Position numbers and translations under genes: made by a program. Of a stretch of DNA of 64,000 bases, positions 29,506 to 40,322 are shown piece after piece. The stretch's first letter is position 1; each line of letters begins with the position of its first letter. The notes under the pieces were generated by a model. That model worked only from the letters and a program-made list of their open reading frames with translations, made no database searches and was not told the DNA's origin. The DNA comes from Escarpia spicata (taxonomy: Eukaryota > Annelida > Polychaeta > Sabellida > Siboglinidae), in the NCBI GenBank assembly GCA_963995525.1, contig OZ023213.1, positions 42,392,276 to 42,456,275 of the forward strand, read 5' to 3'.

Positions 29506-30694
29506 CCTGTCTAGTCTCGCTGAGGCGTTATTGCGAGCTTTTCGGCGCATAGCGTGCAAGATTGTGTTGCGCTGGCGCTTCAGTTCGCACCGGCGGATAG
29601 CGTTTGGAGTGTTCTGCAGCCATAGTTTCAACTTGCGTTGTTCCTCTGACATTGCCGCCGGGGCGGTCAGTTCCGCCGCCGACTTCAGAACATGTTCTAC
29701 CGTGTTCCATCTCGAACTAGCTGACGTGTTCGCATTGACTTCCGATAGTGCTTCCGACACGACGTCACGAAACCTTGCGCGGAAGGGATCGCTGGCCAGC
29801 AACTCGGTGTTGTAGCGAACGTGTTTCGCCGAGCGCAACTTCTCGATTCGACCCCAAACGTTGAACATTTGCCTGAGGTCGAGCTTTGCGACGAGCAGAC
29901 GGTGGTCGGTATCGAGTAAAGTGCCGGCGTATGATCGGGAGTCTGTCAAGAGCCTTTTGTGTGTCTGTCGGCAGATGACAAAATCGATCACATTGTATAT
30001 GGGTGCAGTGCGACCTGTCGTCACATCGCGGCGCTGTCCTTGCCATGTTTTTTTGTGACGAACGGCGTGTTGGAATGCAGTGTTGCAGACAAACAGGCCG
30101 TGTACCTCGAAAAAGTCGGCGAGGGCTACGCCGTTGATGTTCCGTCTGACACGCGAGTGTTTTCCCATGAATTCCTCGTCGAGCTTCTTGTAGCCGAGCT
30201 TGCTGTTGAAATCACCAGCGATGTAAAATAGAGCATTCGACGCGTACTGCGACGTCAGACTTGCGAGTTCGGCGAAGAACTCGTCTTGCTCGACATTGTT
30301 GGTGTTAACACGCTGCGACGTCGGGCCGAATACGTTTATGATTGTTAGCAATGAGTTGTTGGTCAAGCGCAGTTGAATTACAGCGATTCTGTCACACACT
30401 GACCAATAGCGCACGATTCTTTCTTCCAAATGCATTGCGACAGCGACCGTAGTGTCGTGACTGTGACTGCAAGCCAAGGAGCCGATAGTTGCCTGACCGT
30501 TCATCAAATCCGCCGGGGGATTTCGTCTCCTGCAGACAGCAAATGTAGATGTGTAGTCGGCCGAGATCTTCGCTTAGCTGGCCTCGTTTCGTTGCTGACG
30601 AGAGTCCACGGACGTTGAACGTGCCGATAGTGAAACGGGAGGGAGTCGTTGAGTCATTGTTGTTGTGCCTGATCGACAATGGCGGTACGGCCAT
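29506..30694 (-). pseudogene. LINE C fragment: apurinic-like endonuclease domain
   Basis: The first frame, 30694-30392, has FTIGTFNVRGLSSATKRGQL and LHIYICCLQETKS, the start of an APE-type LINE endonuclease. After a frameshift near 30500 the frame 30507-29506 continues with INVFGPTSQRVN, YIAGDFNSKLG and DTDHRLLVAKLDL, the conserved GDFN and DHRLL boxes, and then the linker towards the reverse transcriptase. It is cut at codon ...SARLDR by E2 and resumes at 17327. A 29506-29511 target duplication (CCTGTC) marks the junction. Confidence 0.88.
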
Positions 30695-30984
30695 GGAGAA
30701 TGTTTACAAACAAATGTTGAGATGGTTCAATTGTCCGTATGGTGGCGCCTCTGAAGTATGTTGGTGCGTCAACAACACAACATATTATCGCCGCGGTGAG
30801 AAATAATGCCGAATCTTGCCGAGAAATCAAATTATTCGCCTCCCACTTTCTGTTGTGCCGAACCACCAGATAGTATTACATCAACATGCCGAATAACGAA
30901 TTAAAATAAACAACTGACAACGGTGCACGAGGCGGAATAAATAGACATAAATTAACATGGGACGTCACTCGACCTCGACCAAAC
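30695..30984. other. probable 5' UTR of LINE C; no gene supported
   Basis: A 70-aa minus frame at 30866-30654 overlaps the endonuclease start and has no recognisable domain. I see nothing else here. Confidence 0.35.
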
Positions 30985-31330
30985 TTAACAACTTCATAGA
31001 ATTTACAATGTTCACGCGTTCATATGCTAAAAATGCACTACACTATAGCACGAACTTACGACACTTACGCGTTAATGTATGAAAGTTGTACACGCCTATT
31101 GTGTTGAAACAATAAAGACACACACAGAAGCAATACCTATATATGTTACGTTACTGAATTGCAAGTATATATATTCTTCCTTCTCTATTGTATCGTTTCG
31201 GTGCGGTAGATTTGTAAAATGTTCATAGAATATACGACGTTCACGCGTTAATACACTAAAAATGCACTACACTGGCACGAGTTTTATGACACATACGCAT
31301 TCATACCAAAAAAATTATCACCCGTTGTCC
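30985..31330. repeat. two-unit tandem repeat, about 230 bp
   Basis: CTTCATAGAATTTACAATGTTCACGCG... at 30990 recurs at 31221, each followed by a CTAAAAATGCACTACACT segment. A piece beginning CAATACCTATATATGTTAC (31125) also occurs at 1549, on the far side of LINE C. Confidence 0.75.
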
Positions 31331-33071
31331 CTTCCATGATATGTCTCGTCCCTTGTCTCGTCTGATATATCGTCTGTTGTCTCGTTCGTTGTCTCTTACG
31401 TTGTGTCGTGAACCTGTGGCTGTCTAGCTAACAGTCAATTAAGACATACGTTATACGAAAAAGACGCGAGGAGGCCTGGTTACAATGTAATACATTTTAG
31501 GCCAAAAAGAAGCGCCGAGGTATAAATACAATGCAATACATTTTATAGGTTTAAGTTCAGAAAAAAATCGTCCAGGAATCAGTTCACCTATGCAAGTTAA
31601 TAACAGAATAACATACATAGGTATGCTGTAGTCATGAAATTTTCGCACCACTATGCAAAGGCGCAAATACTTACCTACAGTCTAGTGTACTCAAATGATT
31701 TATATAATTAACTATACATTCAAAATTAACTTTCAAATTTCAAGAAAAAAATTTCTTACGCTCTGGCATAGTGACATGTTGAATATGATGAAAATAGGAA
31801 TTTCAAATACCACACTACCAAAATGTAGTTTTCTATATCTAAACTTAATGCTCAACCTTTAAAATTCATCTTTGCAATGACCTGTTTAATATTACTGTTA
31901 CCTCTTTTACCACCCTAAGTCTTGTTATACTAAAGCGCTATACTAAGATATGAAGGTCGTAGACATGTACGGTAAACGGAATTAGGGCTAAGATAGTAGT
32001 GTCTTTACTACTGAAATTATGTTATTGTCGCTTTTCCTGCCACACTAACTATTGTTATAGTAAAGCGTTATACTGTGATATGAAGGTTGTAGACCTGTAT
32101 GGTAAATGGAAGTAGGGCTAAAGAAATAAAACAAATACACAAGATAAGATGTGTACGTTGTATTAGGGTACAAAAGAAGACAACAAATATTTACAGGTCA
32201 CCAGACATTACTATCAGAACCGTTTACTTGTGTTTCGCCACTGTTTTGAAACACAGTCTTGCAATCAGGTTTGATACTATACAAATGTTCGGATGTCATG
32301 TTGGATAGTTTTAAAACTGCCTCTAGTAAAACAATTAGTCTTTAATCACAACAGGTACAATGCAGTACATTAAAATACGTAACGAGGTACGAATACAATG
32401 TAATACGTTGTAGGTCACATCAAAAAGAAGCGACGAGGTATGAATACAATGTAATACATTTTATGGGGCCATGTTTAGAAAAACGTTTTTGGTATTGTCC
32501 TGGAATGAGTTCACTTCTACATTCGAAATGTTTTCGTAATGTGCAGGAACCAGTTCACGTGTGCTATTAATGAAAGAGAAGTCGTTTTAGCACAAGGTGT
32601 CGGCCCGGCGCCGATACAGGTAAACGGATAAAATAACCTATTGTCCATAATTTTCGCAAATGATGAAAGGGATTAGGGTGCACGGTAATTATACTTAAAA
32701 TGACACAAGATAAGGTTAGTACATTTTATTAGGTTACAAAAGAAGATACAAATTATTTACAGGTCACCCTCCGTTACTGCAAAGTTATTTACAGGTCACA
32801 TTCAATAACTGCAAGAACCAGAGACTGGACATTGTTTCGCTACTGCTCTGATACAGAATATTGCAACCAACTCTTGATACTACACAATTGTTTGTACGCC
32901 ATGTCGGATAGTTTAAAACCTGACTTGTAAAACAGTCATCCAGTCTTTAATCACTGCGGTTCAATTAATGGCATGAATGGTCTCATCGAAGTACATGTAA
33001 ATTAGAATGTCATCAGGTAACATACAATTGTGAAATTGACTAGGATCGTATATATTGTAACCTGGGCTTTG
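31331..33071. repeat. non-coding region with a degenerate duplication
   Basis: Blocks recur in order: AATACAATGTAATACATTTT (31470-31550 and 32380-32465), GTTATACTAAAGCGCTATACT plus ATGAAGGTCGTAGAC (31925-31990 and 32053-32110), CACAAGATAAG...TTTACAGGTCACC (32138-32200 and 32704-32770). These point to an old local duplication of roughly 0.9 kb. No gene seen. Confidence 0.55.
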
Positions 33072-33395
33072 TTATCTTGAGAGTTCAACGACGCCGCATG
33101 CTATGTGACGTGCAAGCGTCTTCTTCATTTCGGTCACAGGAAAGTCAATGGTAAAGTTCGAATCAGCGGCGGCAGGAGCGGAAGTTATGACATTGGCGAT
33201 GTCGGTGGAATCGTCAGGAACGGAAGTTGAGACATTGGCAGGTTCGATAAAAGTTGTGACATTGGACGCGTCGACTGAAGTCGTTACATGGGCGCCGTTG
33301 CCGGAAGTTGTGACATCGGCGGCATAGGTAGAAGTTTCGTCGCCGGAAGTTGTGATATCGGTCGCGTCGGTAGAATATGTCTTATAAGGCTGCAT
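33072..33395 (-). CDS. Thr/Ser-rich small ORF, unrecognised
   Basis: 107 aa with imperfect 12-residue repeats of the type DVTTSGNGAHV / NVTTFIEPANV, then a C-terminus ending KKTLARHIACGVVELSR. It lies downstream of 33592-33834 on the same strand and could be a second exon, but no splice pair is convincing. No homology recognised. Confidence 0.25.
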   Translation of the reverse strand: MQPYKTYSTDATDITTSGDETSTYAADVTTSGNGAHVTTSVDASNVTTFIEPANVSTSVPDDSTDIANVITSAPAAADSNFTIDFPVTEMKKTLARHIACGVVELSR

Positions 33396-33591
33396 CGTTT
33401 AGTCCATAACAGTAAACTTGTCGGCATTCACGTCAAGGATAAGAGCCATACACCGGTCAAATAAAGTCAACCATATACATTGACCCGTCGCTGTCTCGAT
33501 AAAGCACATTCGAACCGCGAAATGCATGTCAGAGGTCACGTAACCGTTCGTTCGCATTGCAAATGACCCCTATGGTCAACAATCATACGTT

Positions 33592-33834
33592 TCATGCAGT
33601 ATCTGCACCCGATGTAGAAGAGTGTATGCTGCCGTATTTATCGATAAGGAGACCTCTGATATCGATGACGGCGTCAGCGCTTACCATTGCTTCTAGGGTT
33701 GCAACGTCCACTACCTCTGGTTCCGACGGCGCGGAAGGACGGTTGGTCACCCGCATGATCGGTCTGGTCGTCGGCTCGTCCTCGTCGATCGAGTCTGCTG
33801 CATCGCGTGAGCAGTAATATGGTGTCTTCAACAT
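33592..33834 (-). CDS. small acidic ORF behind a TATA box, unrecognised
   Basis: 80 aa, acidic (DSIDEDEPTTRP near residue 16), starting 59 bp downstream of a minus-strand TATATAAG. No domain recognised. The promoter spacing makes it somewhat better than a random ORF. Confidence 0.3.
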   Translation of the reverse strand: MLKTPYYCSRDAADSIDEDEPTTRPIMRVTNRPSAPSEPEVVDVATLEAMVSADAVIDIRGLLIDKYGSIHSSTSGADTA

Positions 33835-33892
33835 GATCTTAGCTATGGTATCGTTGTGATACGAATGACGATCCGACTGGCAGAGCGCCGTG

Positions 33893-33900
33893 CTTATATA
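33893..33900 (-). promoter_or_regulatory. TATA box
   Basis: TATATAAG on the minus strand, followed by CACGGCGCTCTGCC and the ATG at 33834. Confidence 0.4.
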
Positions 33901-33924
33901 GGAATATGAGAAATCAAGTGGTCA

Positions 33925-34209
33925 TGTATAAACACAGGGAGGGACAGAAGGACACCAGGAGAAAGCATACAATCGGGTACCAAGGGAGGAGATATGGAGA
34001 TGTGCGAGAGAAAGGGATGTACCGGAAAAGTACATCAGACTGATACAGGATATGTACCGGGGGTGTGAGACAAAGGTACGCAGTGTGGCTGGTGAAAGCA
34101 GCAACTTTGGCGTAGAGGCTGGGTTGTACCAAGGATCTGCATTGAGTCCATTCCTGTTCCTCATATTGATGGACGTCATGACAGAGAACGTGAGAAAAGA
34201 TGCAACAGA
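33925..34209 (+). pseudogene. LINE D fragment: reverse transcriptase, first half
   Basis: Translates to KAYNRVPREEIWR, then YIRLIQDMYRGCETKVRSVA, GLYQGSALSPFLFLILMDVM and ENVRKDATE: reverse transcriptase motifs ahead of the YADD box. It is truncated at the 5' side. The frame resumes across E3 at 40323 as SMMFANYIVL, in frame when E3 and one AACAGA are removed. Confidence 0.85.
34204..34209. repeat. 6-bp target site duplication of E3, left copy
   Basis: AACAGA, identical to 40317-40322. Confidence 0.85.
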
Positions 34210-34605
34210 AGTAGTAATGCATGTCCTTTACCGTGGAAGGTTTGAGTTTGAGGGGAGGAAGAGGAAAAGTAGTTCCGGCTCCTATGTTAAGAGATAGGGG
34301 GTTACCCTATTATCGCCCGCTTTTCCCCCTGACCGTGCATTTTGTTTCATATACCGCGCCCAGGTTAAAGATAGGGATTTTTAACATGGGGGAGATAGGG
34401 AGCCCTCCGAAATTGGTAAACGACTTCTCGTCGTTTACAACCTGGGTTAAAGATAGGGATTTTTAACGTGGGAGAGATACAACACTGGTAAATGAGAAAT
34501 CTCGTTTACAAATAACTTCCGATTTACTCCGAAAACGGTTTTCGAGATTCGGATTTTGCGCATTACCACTCCCAGGTTAAAGATAGGGATTTTTAACATG
34601 GGAGA
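34210..34605 (+). repeat. E3 left terminal inverted repeat
   Basis: Inverted match of 39928-40316 with small indels, including GGTTAAAGATAGGGATTTTTAA repeated three times and the ATGTTAAGAGATAGG motif at 34284. Confidence 0.9.
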
Positions 34606-34659
34606 GATAGGGGTCCCTCCGGAAATGGTTTTTGAGATTACGTAATGTGCAGACCGGGG

Positions 34660-35105
34660 CAATTCCATGTTAAAGGATAGGCCATTTTAATCCCATGTTA
34701 AAGCATAGGGATTTTTATCGCAAAGGTATCCGATCACTTTTCGAATTTTCACCCCATGTTAAAGCATAGGCCATTTTTATTGTAAAGGTATCCGATCACT
34801 TTTCGAATTTTTATCCCATGGTAAAGCATAGGGAATTTTCACACTAGGTTAAAGCATAGGGATTTTTATCGCAAAGGTACGCGACCACTTTTTGAATAAA
34901 ATAAAATATACCGAACACCATTTGAATATGTCACACACGAGATTGCTTGACCCGTAGGTCCAGGCTTCACCAAGGAACCGAGCCTTTATTTGTTTGACTA
35001 TGACATGTCGAATATGTGGTGTTATAGTAAGGCGTAATGTATAACAAAAGGGGTTATAAATTCAACGGAGACCGTTTTGTCTGAAGTAATGTATACGAAA
35101 TGTAG
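34660..35105 (+). repeat. segment shared with E2 TIR
   Basis: Reiterated CCATGTTAAAGCATAGG and ATCGCAAAGGTATCCGATCAC, then a long near-identical run to 17800-18030 (GAATAAAATAaaATATACCGAACACC to GTAATGTATACGAAATG). Confidence 0.85.
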
Positions 35106-35204
35106 ATTATGTATAGGACTATGTTATACCAAAGCCTATAGCCTCGTTTTGTTTTGCGAACAGAGCGACCATTTTAGAATTAACCCTTTGGTGTCTGTTA
35201 CAAA

Positions 35205-35290
35205 AACCCGTACTCGACACGTGTCTGGACACGTTTGTTTGTCGCAAGCACGCGCACCCTGTATGACGTTATGGTACGCGCAGTAATTTT
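35205..35290 (+). promoter_or_regulatory. diverged relative of the E2 94-bp promoter unit
   Basis: GTGTCTGGACACGTTTGTTTGTCGC resembles GTGTCTGAACTTGTTTGTTTGTTGC in E2 (19277-19301), without its TATA box. Confidence 0.3.
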
Positions 35291-35654
35291 GTACACGAAG
35301 TGAGTTGTTCAAGCAGATAGTGCTTTGGTTAGACCTTGTATTGAACTTGCGCGTATGTAATGTAATCCCTTCATGTGACGTCAATTAAATAAGTAATTGC
35401 GCATGCGTAATAGTGGCTATTCTTATAGGTCGTAGGTTGTCGACCCTTTGAATAGGTGTAGGCCTCGCCTAGTCTATTCATTTACATAGGTTCAAAAACA
35501 TAGATCCAAACCGGATAAAGCATAGCCATAGGCATAGGCATAGTCATAGAGGCTAAAGGCTATCTGGCCTACAGCACATAATCACGGACAAACACCTTAC
35601 AAACACTCCCAAACAACTTACAAACACGGATATACAACTAAAAAATACCGACAT

Positions 35655-36480
35655 GCTATAGCGAGTGAAAAATTTCCCCGTTAACTGGTATGAACTGGTA
35701 TGAACTGGTATAAATTAAGCCTCAAGGTTCTGTGTATTTGTCCCGTGTTAAGGAAGTTATACGAACTTATCAGCTAAAACATTCAAACTACCAGCTATCT
35801 GTGTAACATTTTGGTCAAACTGGTTGTCATGTAACAGTATTTGACAGAATATCATAGTACTTACCAACGGTCACAGTGGGTATCCTGTTTGTAAACTGTT
35901 TTGAAGGGGTATTCCTTGTTCAAGTTTCATCTACATGTATGTCTCATCTGTACCTAGACGGCAACCTTTTATCACACTATCATTCTTAACCTATACGTAT
36001 GCACGTATGCACGTATGTACGTATGCACGTGTGTGTATAATTGCGTTCAAGCCTCATCTATTTAAATAAACAATCACGCTATGTCAGTATGTGCGATGCA
36101 CAATGGCGACTCGGTGGCATTGATACCAAAGAGCCTATAGCAATAAAAAGACAGCGCAGTACTCGCTATCTTCATTGTTCGAGGAAAGTGAAGCATTATG
36201 TTAGAACAGTACAGACCCATAATAACCTCCCAGATAAGATGTACCAGTATCTATATAGTTTACCGTATTAAGGGACAAGTGTACACATGTCCATTAGAAC
36301 GTTTTGATCCTTTTTCGTACTATAGTATTTAAATTCGTGCTTCTTCGGTAAAACCTTCGAAACCGACTTCTGTCGTAAAACAAATAACCTGGCATGGGTA
36401 ATCGAAAATGAACTCATAGATTCATACATATATACATAGATACATCAAGAGATGAGACTACGACCGAGATGTGTCACGAG
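35655..36480 (+). repeat. E3 internal block, copy 1
   Basis: Begins GCTATAGCGAGTGAAAAATTTCCC, includes AACTGGTATGAACTGGTAT and CATTCAAACTACCAGCTATCTG, and ends with a segment that encodes NNLPDKMYQYLYSLPY at 36215-36271. Partial copies at 37365-37790 and 37808-38055 (first part) and 39190-39610 (second part). The 76- and 60-aa frames in the second part are similar but no domain is recognised. Confidence 0.75.
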
Positions 36481-36786
36481 ACTACGGATGACACATCACA
36501 TGAGACTCAGACCAACTAGTTGCGTAAACGAAACAGAAACTTACCCGATTACGCTACACGAATCGAACTATAGACACGAGTTGTACAAACGAAACACGAA
36601 ACTTAGCTGAACACGTGACACGAATTGAACTCGGATCAATTAGTCGGACAAACGAAACACTTTAGTTTGACCAACACGCGGCACAAAGTTGTCAATTCGT
36701 CGTGTTATCGCGTCAAATCCCTCAAAAGTGAGGAGGAGGAGGAGGGCTAGAGATGAACGTGTTGAGGAGGAGGAGGAGGAGGAGGG

Positions 36787-37018
36787 CACTCACTCACTCA
36801 CTCACTCACTCACTCACTCACTCACTCACTCACTCACTCACTCACTCACTCATCCTTCGTGTCTGTTCACTCACTCACTCACTCACTCACTCACTCACTC
36901 ACTCACTCACTCACTCACTCACTCACTCACTCACTCACTCACTCACTCACTCACTCACTCACTCACTCACTCACTCACTCACTCACTCACTCACTCACTC
37001 ACTCACTCACTCACTCAC
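36787..37018 (+). repeat. (CACT)n satellite
   Basis: Two CACT runs (about 64 and 150 bp) split by CATCCTTCGTGTCTGTT. Same unit and spacer as the E2 arrays at 27118-27333. The 131-aa frame through it is repeat translation. Confidence 0.97.
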
Positions 37019-37364
37019 GCCGGCCCTTCGTCGTTTTCTAATAGTTTATCTTTTCAACATGTTACCGTGGTAACATTTTCGTAACTTTCTGACAATTCGA
37101 CGGGTTATCGCGTGACATCTCACCTCTTTCTGACAACTCGACGGGTTATCGCGTACAGCTAACCTCTTTCTGACAATTCGATGTGTTACTGAAACACTAA
37201 ACTTAGCCGAACACGTGACACGAATTGAACACAGTAAGGACAACCACCTGACAGGACTTCATTCAAAGAGGTGACCATCAAGGTTCCCATCATCACTCAA
37301 CGGATACCAATGTAATTAGTCAGAGTATTCCCATCTACCGACCATGACATATCTCTATTCGTCG

Positions 37365-38060
37365 AGTGAAAAATCTCCCTGTTAACTGGTATAAACTGGT
37401 ATAAATCAAGCCTCAAGGTTCTGTGTATTTGTCCCGTGTTAAGGAAGTTATACGAACTTGTCAGCTAAAACATTCAAACTACCAGCTATCTGTGTAAAAT
37501 TTTGGTCAAACTGGTTGTCATGTAACAGTATTTGACAGAATATCATAGTACTTACCAACGGTCACAGTGGGTATCCTGTTTGTAAACTGTTTTGAATGGG
37601 TATTCCCTGTTCGAGGCTCATCTACATGTATGTCTCATCTGTGCCTAGAGGCCAACAATACTGTTTCACCATTTTATCATGCTGGTGTAATTGCGTTCAA
37701 CATTATTATTAAATAAATAAACACGCTATGTCAGTATGTGCAATGCACAATGGTGACTCGATCGGCTTGATACCAAAGAGCCTATATCAATATAACCACT
37801 GACAAACATGCTATATCGAGTGAAAAATTTCCCTGTTAACTGGTATGAACTGGTATGAACCGGTATAAATCAATCCGGTATAAACAAAGGCTCTGTGTTG
37901 AAAAAACATCCGTGTATCTGTCCCGAGTTAATAAGGCATAGGAAATTACACGAACTTGTCAGCTAAAACATTCAAACTACCAGCTATCTGTGTAATATTT
38001 TGTTCAAACTGTTTGTCGTGTAACAGTATTTGTCAGAATATCATAGTACTTACCCAACTT
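37365..38060 (+). repeat. E3 internal block, copies 2 and 3 (first part)
   Basis: 37365-37700 and 37808-38055 repeat 35655-36000 with small changes, each containing AACTGGTATAAA and CAAACTACCAGCTATCTGTG. Confidence 0.8.
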
Positions 38061-38231
38061 TTTGTCCATATATCAATATAGCTAATACTCTTTTGTGAGA
38101 ATGCAGTTGGCTCTGAAAAGAGCCGTTTAAACAACTAAAACTGTTAAAACATAATCGGTAGCGACACCTCAAGAAGAAGCGGTACCAAAGAAAAAACAAC
38201 ACAATCAGCCGTTGAAGAGGTAAATACATCA

Positions 38232-38460
38232 TTAGTATGAGGTCAAAGGCTGTGATGAAATGCTGGCATTCGTTCAAGATACAACCACGTCGTATCAAGG
38301 GAACGAAGGCCGTGATGAACTGCTGGCGGCCGTTGAAGACACAAGCACGTCGTTATCAAGGGAACGAAGGCAGTGATGAAAGACTGGCGTCCGTTGAAGA
38401 CTCAAGCACGTCGTTAGCAAGGGTACAAAGGCAGTGATGAAATGCTAGCATCCGTTCCGT
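38232..38460 (+). repeat. tandem repeat of about 60 bp
   Basis: Four units of GTGATGAAATGCTGGCATTCGTTCAAGAT / CACGTCGTATCAAGGGAACGAAGGC. No gene is supported. Confidence 0.7.
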
Positions 38461-38594
38461 CAGTCACGATGAAAGTATGGCAAACTTCTCACGTCTCAGA
38501 TGGTCCTTTGCTGAGGCGACCAGAGAGCCGCAGCTCATATCATACTGAAGAGGCCTAATAATGTGTATAATTTCTTTTTATAGCAGGTCGATAG

Positions 38595-38710
38595 AGCATA
38601 AAGATCACGTGGGGGTGCCGGAACGTGGTGTTAGAATAATATTTGTAACTTTGTAACTTTGTTATAAATACGAAAGAACATAACGGTCACGTGGGCGTGC
38701 CGAAAGAGCA
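38595..38710 (-). promoter_or_regulatory. two promoter-like elements shared with E2
   Basis: On the minus strand GGCACGCCCACGTGACCG (about 38700-38683) and CGGCACCCCCACGTGATC (about 38620-38602), the first followed after about 14 bp by TATTTATA. Same arrangement as 18212-18260 and 19405-19452. Confidence 0.45.
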
Positions 38711-39189
38711 CCGATTTCAGAGGATAAACTACACATGCGCAGATGCTAGATTAGAAAAGTCAAACACGGACTGATGAGTAGAATGTACACATTCGAGTGA
38801 TGTTTGCTGTAAGATGAAACCTGTGCATTTGAGTTCTTCAGTTTGTTTCGACGCGAGAAGTGTGAAATATGGCTCCAGAGATAACAACGAAAGGTGGTAG
38901 ATTGGCCAGGGGACAAACACCACTGGCAACGAAGGAGGGAGATCGATAAATACGTTGGTAGTGAGAGGTCAAAGGCAGTGATGATATACACCAGCACGCG
39001 CTAAGTTCTCTACACGGTAAATCTAGTAACAAAACGGCTCTTTTCAGAGCCAACCCCATTTTCACAAAAGAGAATAATGCTAAATGAATTCGGATAAGTA
39101 TGTCTGTGTATAGTTCAGTAGAGATGATAGACACTTATGTCTGTGTAGTTCACTAGAGACGTTATATGGTAAGGTCTGTGTATAGGGCA

Positions 39190-39610
39190 CGAATAAAAAT
39201 TGCGTTCAACATCATTATTAAATAAATAAACACGCTATGTCAGTATGTGCGATGCACAATGTCGACTCGATCGTCTTGATACCAAAGAGCCTATATCAAT
39301 AAAAAGACAGTGCAGGCCTCGCTATCTATATTGTTCGAGGAAAGTGAAACGTTATGTTAGAACAGTACAGGCACATAATAATCTCCCAGATAAGATGTAT
39401 CAGTATCTATATAGTTTACCGTATTAAGGGTCAAGTGTACACAGGGACATTAGAATGTTTTTATCCTTTTTTGCACTATAGTATTTAAATTCGTGCTTCT
39501 TCGTTAAAACCTTTGAAACCGACTTCTGTCGTAAAACAAATAACCTGGCATGGGTAATCGAAAATGAACTCATAGATTCATACATAGATACATAGAGATA
39601 TACATAGATA
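39190..39610 (+). repeat. E3 internal block, copy of 36040-36480
   Basis: From ATTGCGTTCAACATCATTATT to CATAGATACATCAAGAGA, near-identical to copy 1. Confidence 0.85.
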
Positions 39611-39749
39611 CATCAAGAGAGGAGACTATGACCGAGAGATTCCGCGAGACTATGGATGACACGAGACAAGAGACGAGAGTACGGACGAGACAAGAGACGG
39701 GCCTATGCCCGAGAGGTGTCACGAGACTTCGGATGACACAGCATTCGAC

Positions 39750-39930
39750 GTGTTACAGCATGAGATTTGCTTCAAAGGGAAGCAAAGCAAAGCAAATAGA
39801 CGTGTTATCGCGTGAGATTTGCTTCAAAAGGAAGCAAAGCAAAGCAAATAGACGCGTTATCGCGTGAGATTTGCTTCAAAAGGAAGCAAAGCAAAGCAAA
39901 TAGACGTGTTATCGCGTGAGATTTGCTTCA
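39750..39930. repeat. tandem repeat of about 50 bp with GTTATCGCGTGAGATTTGC
   Basis: Four units of GACGTGTTATCGCGTGAGATTTGCTTCAAAAGGAAGCAAAGCAAAGCAAATA, directly abutting the inner edge of the right TIR. Confidence 0.92.
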
Positions 39931-40316
39931 AAAATCCCTATCTTTAATCTGGGAGTGGTAATGCGCAAAATCCGAATCTCGAAAACCGTTTTCGGAGTAA
40001 ATCGGAAGTTATTTGTAAACGAGATTTCTCATTTACCAGTGTTGTATCTCTCCCACGTTAAAAATCCCTATCTTTAACCCACGTTGTAAACGACGAGAAG
40101 TCAATTTCGGAGGGCTCCCTATCTCCCCCCCGCTGTTAAAAATCCCTATCTTTAACCTGGGCGCGGTATATGAAACAAAATGCACGGTCAGGGGGAAAAG
40201 CGGGCGATAATAGGGTAACCCCCTATCTCTTAACATAGGAGTCGGAACTACTTTTCCTCTTCCTCTTCCTCCCCTCAAACTCAAACCTTCCACGGTAAAG
40301 GACATGCATTACTACT
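39928..40316 (-). repeat. E3 right terminal inverted repeat
   Basis: Inverted copy of 34210-34605; ends GCATTACTACT at 40316. Confidence 0.9.
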
Positions 40317-40322
40317 AACAGA
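40317..40322. repeat. 6-bp target site duplication of E3, right copy
   Basis: AACAGA, identical to 34204-34209. Confidence 0.85.

Larger units (their letters stand above)
34210..40316. mobile_element. E3, non-autonomous Polinton-type element
   Basis: Tips AGTAGTAATGCATGTCC in inverted orientation, exact AACAGA duplications, TIRs of about 390 bp. The left subterminal part (34660-35105) is closely related to the TIR of E2, including the reiterated TTAAAGCATAGG motif and the region 17820-18030. Promoter-like CACGTGGGCGTGCCG elements near the right side also match E2. No element genes remain; the interior is duplicated non-coding blocks and a CACT satellite. It splits LINE D just before its catalytic box. 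Confidence 0.82.

Noticed and set aside
36689..37084. 131-aa frame of Thr-His-Ser-Leu repeats.
   Set aside because: Translation of the CACT satellite.
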